From Echinicola arenosa (GTDB lineage: Bacteria > Bacteroidota > Bacteroidia > Cytophagales > Cyclobacteriaceae), in assembly GCF_014841125.1 (NCBI RefSeq), contig NZ_JACYTQ010000002.1:992001-1056000 (forward strand): a stretch of 64,000 nucleotides of DNA. The letters run 5' to 3'. Below, in pieces: positions 19,508 to 26,056 of the stretch (its first letter is position 1; the number at the start of each line of letters is the position of its first letter). The notes under the pieces are model-generated. The model worked only from the letters and a program-made list of their open reading frames with translations. It was not told where the DNA came from and did no database searches. The translations under genes were made by a program, and so were the position numbers.

Positions 19508-19530
19508 AAGGGAATTTATATATCCCTTTT
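19508..19530. repeat. Short palindromic hairpin upstream of the ethanolamine ammonia-lyase gene
   Basis: Inverted arms aaaggga and tcccttt enclose a short AT loop about 50 bases upstream of the eutBC start. It could be the 3' end structure of the bestrophin transcript or part of the eutBC leader. It has no T-run on the minus strand. A cobalamin riboswitch is not evident here. Confidence 0.35.
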
Positions 19531-19628
19531 GGATACTTAATATAAACATATTAGATATCAGAGCATAGAATAAAAGTATAAAAACTGATATTTGCGGCAA
19601 TTGATGCAAAACAGGTTAAAAATTAAAC

Positions 19629-20615
19629 TTACAATAAAAATCCGTTTTCATCCTTTATGGCTGATGGAATATCAATGTCATCAATCATCTCTCTAAGGTC
19701 AATTTCTATTCCGCGGGAAATAGAAGTAATCGGTACATCATTATAGGTTCCTTCAAAAGGATTTTCAGAGTAATCCCCTATTTTTTCCATCAAGAAGAAA
19801 ACCCAAATCAATAACCCTGAGATAAAAGGTCCAGCCCAATAAATCCAAGATTCACTCTGATTGAAGACATTGAGCAATCCAAAAGGTACAAAGGCGCAAA
19901 AAACAAATGTGAGCCAAACCGCAGTAGAAGCATATTGTCGGGGAAATGGGAAATTTTTGATCCTTTCAGACTTTCCCTGATCTTCATAAAAGCTTCTCAA
20001 CAAATGGTGGAACTCCATGTGTCTAAAATCTTCAAAATAATTTAAATCTTTTAACTGCTGAAGTCTTTCTGCCTGAATAAGCATTATCTGGGTGGCTGTA
20101 TTGGTTTTTCCTTGCACCCTGTCCATTTCCGCTTTTGAAATATATTTGGAGAGCTCTGATTCCAGCTTATCCGTATAATCTTCACAAACTGTGGGAGCAT
20201 AAAGTTCATTCAACCGCTGCCGTTGATGCTCCCATTCTTTGCTCAGGCGAAGCTGATGTCTCAAAGCAACCAACCAAGCAATATGTCGATAGATTAATTC
20301 TTTTTTTATTTTTTCATCACCTTCTCCTTGCACAAAAGCAACAGCCGCTGCACCAAAAGTCCTACTATTATTGACGATGCTGCCCCAGATTTTTCTTGCT
20401 TCCCAAGTTCTATCATAAGAACTGTTGTTTTTAAAACCTAAATAAAAAGCCACGGCTATACCAATAATGCTGATAGGCTGCCAAGGAATGGCAATATCCA
20501 CTTGCAGAAAATAAAAAAGTACGTAAATGACCATCGAATAGATAAATCCTAAGATAAATGGCTTTTTGGACCAGTTGAAGGTCATCCAAAAGCTATAGTT
20601 CCTTTTTATATACAT
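19629..20615 (-). CDS. Bestrophin family ion channel
   Basis: Inner-membrane anion-channel-like protein of 328 aa of the bestrophin (UPF0187) family. The start MYIKRNYSFWMTFNW is typical. The first membrane pair is around PFILGFIYSMVIYVLFYFL, followed by the conserved segment GFKNNSSYDRTWEARKIWGS with the family's YDR-W-ARK-WG pattern and NSRTFG. A second membrane pair lies near WLTFVFCAFVPFGLLNVF. The C-terminal PFEGTYNDVPITSISRGIEIDLREM matches the family's DVP-xx-xxR-xIExDLxxM ending. Bacterial bestrophins form pentameric chloride or cation channels; the physiological role is usually unknown. It lies upstream of the eutBC fusion on the same strand, 170 bp away. Confidence 0.92.
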   Translation of the reverse strand: MYIKRNYSFWMTFNWSKKPFILGFIYSMVIYVLFYFLQVDIAIPWQPISIIGIAVAFYLGFKNNSSYDRTWEARKIWGSIVNNSRTFGAAAVAFVQGEGDEKIKKELIYRHIAWLVALRHQLRLSKEWEHQRQRLNELYAPTVCEDYTDKLESELSKYISKAEMDRVQGKTNTATQIMLIQAERLQQLKDLNYFEDFRHMEFHHLLRSFYEDQGKSERIKNFPFPRQYASTAVWLTFVFCAFVPFGLLNVFNQSESWIYWAGPFISGLLIWVFFLMEKIGDYSENPFEGTYNDVPITSISRGIEIDLREMIDDIDIPSAIKDENGFLL

Positions 20616-20713
20616 CGCATTTTAATTTTATCGTTAGCTCATTTACCTCAATAATAATAACCATAAATCCTAAATTTTCAGTCATTTAAGCTTTGATATC
20701 TAGATACAAAAAA

Positions 20714-20736
20714 GCTTGCCCCGATTGAAGGCAAGC
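20714..20736 (-). terminator. Hairpin terminator downstream of the alcohol dehydrogenase gene
   Basis: A perfect stem gcttgcc (20714-20720) / ggcaagc (20730-20736) with a 9-base loop. On the minus strand it is followed by a T-run, 35 bases after the stop codon. Confidence 0.75.
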
Positions 20737-20770
20737 ACTGTTTAAAAATCTATTTATTTTCTTCAAGAAT

Positions 20771-21931
20771 CTAATAAGCCATTTCCACGATTTTCTCTAC
20801 ATCCTCAGGATTCAGGTCTTTATGTTCACCAAGACCTAGCCAACCTCTTTCCGAGAACCGACTAGCTATCTCTTTTGCTGTATTTTCATAATCAGAAACA
20901 TATGCGGAGAGTTTGGTATCAATACCTAAAGACTGAAAGAATTCATCAGTTTTGGTGATACCTACCTTGGCTTTTTCTTCCAATGTTCCTTCTGTGATGC
21001 CCCAAACCCGCTCCGCATATTGGGCTAATTTCTCTTTTTTCCGCTCAAACCCATACTTATAGTGACTAGATGCCAAGATGGCCAAAGTCCTTGCATGGTC
21101 AATGCCATACAAGGCGGTCAATTCATGCCCCATTGCATGGATGGCCCAATCAGTAGGTACTCCTTTTTGAATCAATCCGTTTAAGGCCATGGTACAGCAC
21201 CACATAAAGTTAGAAGCCGCTTCATAATCATTTGGATCTTTCATCACTCTAGGTGCCACTTCTATCAAAGTTTGCATGATTCCCTCTGCAAATCTGTCCT
21301 GCAAATACGCTCCTGCAGGATAGGTCATGTACTGCTCCAAAACATGTGTGAAAGCATCTGTAAGACCATTGGCAATTTGTCTTTCCGGAAGTGACTTTAT
21401 CACACTTGGATCAAGAATGGAAAACTGTGGGAAAAGACCAGGGCCCCCCATACTCAGTTTTTCTTTGGTTTCTTTATTGGAAATCACCGAACCGGAATTG
21501 GATTCCGAACCTGTTGCCGGAATGGTCAATACGGTACCAAATGGCAAACCTTTTTCAGTTCTAATTTTACTAGCCAAAATATCCCAAGGCTCATTTCCAT
21601 CATACAAAGCAGCTGAGCTTAAAAACTTGGTCGCATCTATCACTGACCCTCCTCCTACGGCCAGCATAAAAGTGATTCTTTCTTTCTTGATCAGCTCCAA
21701 TGCGGGCAACAGTCCATGATATTCTGGATTGGCAGGAATGCCTCCAAATTCAACTACCTCAAAACCTTTCAAGGCCTCCAAGACACTTTGGTAAATACCA
21801 TTCTTTTTGATACTTCCTCCTCCATAGGTCATTAAAACCTTTGCTCCTTCTGGAATTTCACCAGACAGCTTGTTGATTTGGTCCTTTCCAAAAATGACTT
21901 TCGTTGGATTTTTAAATTCAAAATTCTGCAT
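20771..21931 (-). CDS. Iron-containing alcohol dehydrogenase (YqhD/BDH-like)
   Basis: NAD(P)H-dependent group III alcohol dehydrogenase of 386 aa from ATG 21931 (MQNFEFKNPTKVIFG); a TTG five codons upstream is less likely. The nucleotide-binding domain shows MTYGGGSIKKNGIY and AVGGGSVIDATKF. Metal-binding residues sit in the C-terminal helical domain: DAFTHVLEQY, WAIHAMGHELTALYGIDHA with the two histidines of the family. This subgroup reduces butyraldehyde and other short aldehydes. Proximity to ethanolamine ammonia-lyase, which makes acetaldehyde, is suggestive, but the bestrophin gene and separate terminators lie between, so the link is inference. Confidence 0.92.
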   Translation of the reverse strand: MQNFEFKNPTKVIFGKDQINKLSGEIPEGAKVLMTYGGGSIKKNGIYQSVLEALKGFEVVEFGGIPANPEYHGLLPALELIKKERITFMLAVGGGSVIDATKFLSSAALYDGNEPWDILASKIRTEKGLPFGTVLTIPATGSESNSGSVISNKETKEKLSMGGPGLFPQFSILDPSVIKSLPERQIANGLTDAFTHVLEQYMTYPAGAYLQDRFAEGIMQTLIEVAPRVMKDPNDYEAASNFMWCCTMALNGLIQKGVPTDWAIHAMGHELTALYGIDHARTLAILASSHYKYGFERKKEKLAQYAERVWGITEGTLEEKAKVGITKTDEFFQSLGIDTKLSAYVSDYENTAKEIASRFSERGWLGLGEHKDLNPEDVEKIVEMAY

Positions 21932-22070
21932 TTCTGTTGCTTTCAATTATATGATAACTTGATCTTGATACATGATCATAATAGTCCTTTTAGAACAAAA
22001 GACATGATAGATAGTTCAATTAATTTGCATACCTCAAAGCAGATTGGCTTTCCAAAATAGAGATGCAAAA

Positions 22071-22095
22071 CAACCCGCACTTTCGATGCGGGTTG
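22071..22095 (-). terminator. Terminator of the fad operon
   Basis: A perfect 9-bp stem caacccgca (22071-22079) / tgcgggttg (22087-22095) with a 7-base loop. On the minus strand it is followed by TTTT. It lies 33 bases beyond the fadE stop codon and closes the beta-oxidation operon. Confidence 0.78.
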
Positions 22096-22128
22096 AAATT
22101 TTACTTGATACTTACATCTTCTTAATTA

Positions 22129-23931
22129 CTACTCAAAATAAGGATACTTGCCCCTACTGATCATATCATCGGCAATTTCTCTTCTTAGTTCCTTGGTATT
22201 GATAGGGTCTACCTTTGTGAACCGTTTTAAGCCCATTAGCATGACTTTTTGTTCATCTCCGGAAGTGAAAGAGGCTATGGCTTCTTTTCCTGCAGCAGTA
22301 ACCCTGTCCACCGCTTCAGATAAATACACCTGCACCATGGCAATTTGATGTTTGCAAGCGGCTTCACCCTTTATACCCACACGTTTTTCTGTCCTTAGTA
22401 AGGCCGATTCCACTGCATAAATTTCAATCATGATATCAGCCAAGTTCATCATGATCTCCTGCTCTTCTTCAATCTTGGCTTGTAAAGTCATCGCTGCTTT
22501 GCCCCCTATCATCAAGAATACTTTTTTCAACTTTCTCAAAGCATCTTTTTCCGCTGTAAATAATTCGGTTGTATCAATCATCTCAAAAGAAGGTACAGAA
22601 GTCAATTCCTCTCCTACGGCTTTTGCAGGCTCAAAAAGATTGATTTCGCCTTTCATAGCCCGCTTCAAAAGCATCCCTACCATCAACATGCGATTGATTT
22701 CGTTGGTACCTTCATAAATTCTGGAAATCCTCGCATCCCGATAAGCCCGTTCCATCGGCGCATCTGCTGAATAGCCCATGCCTCCATATACCTGAACACC
22801 TTCATCTACCACATAATCCAATACTTCAGAACCATGAATTTTCGCAATGGCACACTCCATGGCAAACTGCTCCACTCCTTTCAATTTGGCTTGGTTCACC
22901 TCCATGCCATCACCTATCAGCGCGTCGATACGGTCTTCTATGTCTTGCCCCAATCGATAACACAACGATTCACTGACGTAGGTCCTGATCGCCATTTCTG
23001 CCAATTTGGACTTCATCGCCCCGAATGTATTGATGGACACACCAAACTGTTTTCTTTCTGAGGAATAGGTCAGCGCATTTTTGATCACTTGTCTACAACC
23101 TCCCAACACACCAGCTCCCAGTTTTACCCTGCCAATGTTAAGGATATTCACCGCGATCTTAAATCCGTTTTGGCGGTCAGATAGCATGTTCTCCACTGGC
23201 ACTTTACAATCATTAAAGAAGACCTGACGCGTTGAAGAACCTTTGATACCCATCTTCTTCTCTTCTTCATTCATGGTGATCCCACCAAAGTCCTTTTCCA
23301 CGATAAAAGCAGTCAGATTTTTATCATCCTCAATCTTGGCGAAAACAATAAACAAGTCCGCAAAACCTCCATTGGAAATCCACATCTTTTGTCCATTCAG
23401 CAGATAATGCTGACCATCAGCAGTCAAAGTGGCTTTGGTCTTGCCACTATTCGCATCAGAACCTGCATCTGGCTCCGTCAGACAATAACAAGCAGCCCAT
23501 TCGCCAGTGGCCAGTTTGGGCAAGTACTTTTGCTTTTGCTCTTCCGTTCCGTAAAAGAGAATGGGCAAAGTCCCGATCCCAGTATGTGCACCATAAGTGG
23601 TGGAAAATGATCCCGCAGCACCAATAATATCCGCTATCAACATGGAGGTATTGAAACTCATCCCCAAACCTTGATAAGCTTCTGGCACAGAAATGCCCAA
23701 CAGTCCAAGTTCACCAGCCTTTTTCAAAATACCAGGAACCAAGTCCGGATTTTTCATGCTGTCAATTTCCTCTATGTGCGGCAATATCTCCGTATCAATA
23801 AAATCCTGACAAGCCTGTGCCATCATGCGTTGCTCTTCCGAGAATTCTGCCGGAATAAAAATGTCCTTGGCAGCTGTGTCCCTAACGAGAAACTCCCCAC
23901 CATTTATGCTGTCTTTTTTTGTTGTTTCCAT
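22129..23931 (-). CDS. fadE: Acyl-CoA dehydrogenase (FadE of the fadNAE type)
   Basis: Cytoplasmic FAD enzyme that performs the first step of beta-oxidation, acyl-CoA to trans-2-enoyl-CoA. Of its 600 aa, about 30-420 are the acyl-CoA dehydrogenase N, middle and C domains: CYCLTEPDAGSDANSGKT (FAD and substrate binding), WISNGGFADLF, GSSTRQVFF, SERKQFG, and ARISRIYEGTNEINR with the catalytic glutamate. The extra C-terminal 170 residues form the helical extension seen in the long Bacillus FadE-like group. It is the last gene of the marR-fadN-fadA-fadE cluster. Just upstream on the minus strand lies a disrupted four-helix-bundle gene. Confidence 0.93.
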   Translation of the reverse strand: METTKKDSINGGEFLVRDTAAKDIFIPAEFSEEQRMMAQACQDFIDTEILPHIEEIDSMKNPDLVPGILKKAGELGLLGISVPEAYQGLGMSFNTSMLIADIIGAAGSFSTTYGAHTGIGTLPILFYGTEEQKQKYLPKLATGEWAACYCLTEPDAGSDANSGKTKATLTADGQHYLLNGQKMWISNGGFADLFIVFAKIEDDKNLTAFIVEKDFGGITMNEEEKKMGIKGSSTRQVFFNDCKVPVENMLSDRQNGFKIAVNILNIGRVKLGAGVLGGCRQVIKNALTYSSERKQFGVSINTFGAMKSKLAEMAIRTYVSESLCYRLGQDIEDRIDALIGDGMEVNQAKLKGVEQFAMECAIAKIHGSEVLDYVVDEGVQVYGGMGYSADAPMERAYRDARISRIYEGTNEINRMLMVGMLLKRAMKGEINLFEPAKAVGEELTSVPSFEMIDTTELFTAEKDALRKLKKVFLMIGGKAAMTLQAKIEEEQEIMMNLADIMIEIYAVESALLRTEKRVGIKGEAACKHQIAMVQVYLSEAVDRVTAAGKEAIASFTSGDEQKVMLMGLKRFTKVDPINTKELRREIADDMISRGKYPYFE

Positions 23932-23945
23932 TGTATTTTAGATTT

Positions 23946-23963
23946 TAGATATAAGACTTTAGA
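23946..23963. repeat. Inverted repeat arm flanking the disrupted four-helix-bundle gene (fadE side)
   Basis: tagatataagactttaga matches the reverse complement of the arm at 24391-24408 at 14 of 18 positions. It lies 15 bases upstream of the fadE start codon. Confidence 0.5.
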
Positions 23964-23974
23964 CACTAGACCAA

Positions 23975-24328
23975 TTAGTTTTCAAACTTTAGAATCAGTG
24001 TATAAAGCATCCTTTGTAATTCATTGACTTCTTCTGATAGAATATTAAAATCATTACTTTCAATAAATTTGAGTTCTTTTGCAACAATTAGTTGAGTTTC
24101 CAACTCACAAATAGATCCGTGAGAAACAGCCAAAAATTGAGCAAACTCCCTATCACTTTTTCAACCCTCTCCCTCTGATATATTGGAAGGGACTGAAATT
24201 GCACATCTTCTAATTTGAGATGTTAAACCAAACTTTTCTTCAGAAGGAAAAAATGCTGAAATCCTGTATATTTCTACGGTCAATTTCATTGATCTTTGCC
24301 ATACTTTAAACTCTTTGTAGTTATGCAT
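23975..24328 (-). pseudogene. Four-helix-bundle (S23-like) gene with an in-frame stop
   Basis: Reading the minus strand from ATG 24328 gives MHNYKEFKVWQRSMKLTVEI and onward to SVPSNISEGEG, then TGA (24161-24163), then KSDREFAQFLAVSHGSICEL through to the expected C-terminus and TAA at 23975-23977. The whole 117-codon frame is otherwise intact and collinear with the complete homologue at 25631-25990. In this family the interrupted position is normally Arg in an EGxxR-S pattern, so a CGA or AGA to TGA change explains it. It sits alone in the gap between fadE and the thiolase gene. The family (four helix bundle protein, 23S intervening-sequence type) has no agreed cellular role. Confidence 0.85.
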
Positions 24329-24390
24329 AACACAATTGTTTTAGTTAAAAAATAAGGTATCCTGTTTGAAAATTTATCTGAAGTCAATCA

Positions 24391-24408
24391 TCTCGAGTCT
24401 AGTATCTA
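24391..24408. repeat. Inverted repeat arm flanking the disrupted four-helix-bundle gene (thiolase side)
   Basis: tctcgagtctagtatcta is the partner of the arm at 23946-23963 (14 of 18 pairs). Its end coincides with the thiolase stop codon (24406-24408), so the presumed insert begins exactly at the end of fadA. Confidence 0.5.
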
Positions 24409-25581
24409 TTTTAACAATTCAACCACTCCAGCTACGCCTTGGCCGCCACCTACACAGGCAGTCACTAAACCATATTTTTGTTTTCTTCTGCGGAGTTCAT
24501 TGATCATTTGCACGGTGAGCTTGGCACCTGTACAACCCAGTGGGTGTCCCAGCGCAACCGCTCCTCCGTTGACATTCACTATGTCCGGATCCATGTCCAA
24601 TGAGCGGATCACTGCCAAGGCCTGAGCAGCAAATGCCTCATTCAATTCCACCAGACTGATATCATTCATGCTCATTCCTGCTTGCTTCAAGGCTTTGGGT
24701 ACCGCTTCTTTTGGACCTATGCCCATAATCCTTGGATCAACACCTGCCACAGAATAGCTTGCCAATCTGGCCACAGGCTCCAAATTCAGTTCCTTCACCA
24801 TGCGTTCAGACATCACCAAGGCAAAAGAAGCTCCATCAGAAGTTTGGGAAGAATTACCCGCTGTGACCTGACCTCCTTGTTTGAATGCTGGCTTTAGCTT
24901 GGACAAAGCTTCCATATTTGTTCCAGGCCGCGGACCTTCATCCGTATCCACTGTATAGGTCTTTTTCTTTCTTTTTCCAGATTCATCCACATAGGTTTCT
25001 TCTACTTGGATTGGCACAATTTCATCTTTGAACCTGCCTTCCTTGATGGCACTGATCGCCCGTTCGTGTGAGGTAACCGCAAATTGATCAGCATCTTCTC
25101 TTGAAATATCATAATCCTTGGCCAACTCTTCGGCAGTCAAGCCCATACTGAGGTAATAATCAGGGTGCTCGGTAGCAATTTTCCAGTTAAGGGCGGTTTT
25201 GTAACCCATCATGGGTACCATGGACATGGACTCTGTTCCACCAGCAATGATACAATCGGCCATTCCTGCTTTAATTTTGGCCGTGGCCAGAGCAATGGCT
25301 TCCAAGCCTGATCCGCAATAACGATTAATGATAAAACCCGGCACCACTTTTCCCAAGGCCATCAGGGAAATCATCCTTCCCATCTGCATGCCCTGTTCTG
25401 CCTCAGGCACGGCATTACCCACGATCAAATCATCCACGCGGCTGGGTTCCAAACCAGGTGTTTCCGCTAATAAATGTTTGATTACATCCGTGGCCATATC
25501 ATCTGGCCGATAAAAGCGGAATCCACCCTTTTTGGCTTTTCCCACTGCTGTCCTATATCCATTTACTATGTATGCTTCCAT
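24406..25581 (-). CDS. fadA: Acetyl-CoA acyltransferase (thiolase)
   Basis: Thiolase of 391 aa that cleaves 3-ketoacyl-CoA with CoA to acetyl-CoA and a shortened acyl-CoA, the last step of beta-oxidation. The nucleophile is Cys89 in NRYCGSGLEA. The C-terminal catalytic residues are in ELNEAFAAQ, GGAVALGHPLGCTGAK and TACVGGGQG. Length and motifs fit degradative thiolase I rather than the biosynthetic form, and the position between fadN-like and fadE genes supports that. Co-transcription is likely despite the four-helix-bundle genes on both sides. The start at ATG 25581 gives the canonical MEAYIVNGYRTAVGK. Confidence 0.95.
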   Translation of the reverse strand: MEAYIVNGYRTAVGKAKKGGFRFYRPDDMATDVIKHLLAETPGLEPSRVDDLIVGNAVPEAEQGMQMGRMISLMALGKVVPGFIINRYCGSGLEAIALATAKIKAGMADCIIAGGTESMSMVPMMGYKTALNWKIATEHPDYYLSMGLTAEELAKDYDISREDADQFAVTSHERAISAIKEGRFKDEIVPIQVEETYVDESGKRKKKTYTVDTDEGPRPGTNMEALSKLKPAFKQGGQVTAGNSSQTSDGASFALVMSERMVKELNLEPVARLASYSVAGVDPRIMGIGPKEAVPKALKQAGMSMNDISLVELNEAFAAQALAVIRSLDMDPDIVNVNGGAVALGHPLGCTGAKLTVQMINELRRRKQKYGLVTACVGGGQGVAGVVELLK

Positions 25582-25611
25582 GTCGTTTTGTTTTAAATTT
25601 TATTCGTTTTA

Positions 25612-25636
25612 AAGAATAAAGACGAAAGAATCAAGA
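25612..25636. repeat. Inverted repeat arm flanking the intact four-helix-bundle gene (thiolase side)
   Basis: A 25-base A/G-rich arm that matches the reverse complement of 26030-26054 at 19 of 25 positions. It overlaps the stop codon of the four-helix-bundle gene and lies 30 bases upstream of the thiolase start. Confidence 0.5.
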
Positions 25637-25990
25637 TTGAGATTCTACCTTCGATTTCAGTCCGTTAATCATTCTTTGAATTTCTATAAGATTGTTTTCA
25701 AGGGAAGAAGATTTCTCTTCAGATATAAGCCCTACCCTTTTACTTATTTCTAATTGAGTTTCGAGTTCGTAACTCTCACCTAAACTTGTTTCCAATGATT
25801 TGCAAAAAACTTTCTTAGATGACTTTGCACTGCCTTCCGCAATGTTGGAAGGAATAGAAACACTTGCTCTTCTCATTTGAGAAACTAATCCATACTTCTC
25901 CTCATTCGGAAGTTCATCCGTTGAAAAGTATATCATTGCTGCAAAATCTACTGACTTCTGCCAAACTTTTAGATTTCTAAAATTGTGCAT
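25631..25990 (-). CDS. Four helix bundle protein (S23-like)
   Basis: A 119-aa protein of the four-helix-bundle family first described from intervening sequences in 23S rRNA genes and related to the Avd protein of diversity-generating retroelements. Diagnostic blocks are FRNLKVWQKSVDFA, LPNEEKYGLVSQMRRASVSI, PSNIAEGSAKSSKKVFCKSL and YELETQLEISKR. The basic conserved surface suggests nucleic-acid binding, but no function is established. It is wedged between thiolase and fadN on the same strand and flanked by imperfect inverted repeats. A broken paralogue occupies the next junction downstream. Its codon use is more AT-rich than the fad genes around it. Confidence 0.9.
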   Translation of the reverse strand: MHNFRNLKVWQKSVDFAAMIYFSTDELPNEEKYGLVSQMRRASVSIPSNIAEGSAKSSKKVFCKSLETSLGESYELETQLEISKRVGLISEEKSSSLENNLIEIQRMINGLKSKVESQS

Positions 25991-26029
25991 TTCATCTATT
26001 GTTTTGGTTAAAAAATTGTCTTGTCTTTT

Positions 26030-26054
26030 TCTCTATTCTTGGCTCTTTAATCTT
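26030..26054. repeat. Inverted repeat arm flanking the intact four-helix-bundle gene (fadN side)
   Basis: Partner of the arm at 25612-25636 (19 of 25 pairs). It ends 2 bases before the fadN stop codon at 26057-26059. Confidence 0.5.
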
Positions 26055-26056
26055 CT

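Noticed and set aside
19459-19628. A cobalamin riboswitch upstream of the B12-dependent lyase
   Set aside because: The leader is short and AT-rich and I see no B12-box-like sequence; only a small hairpin is present.
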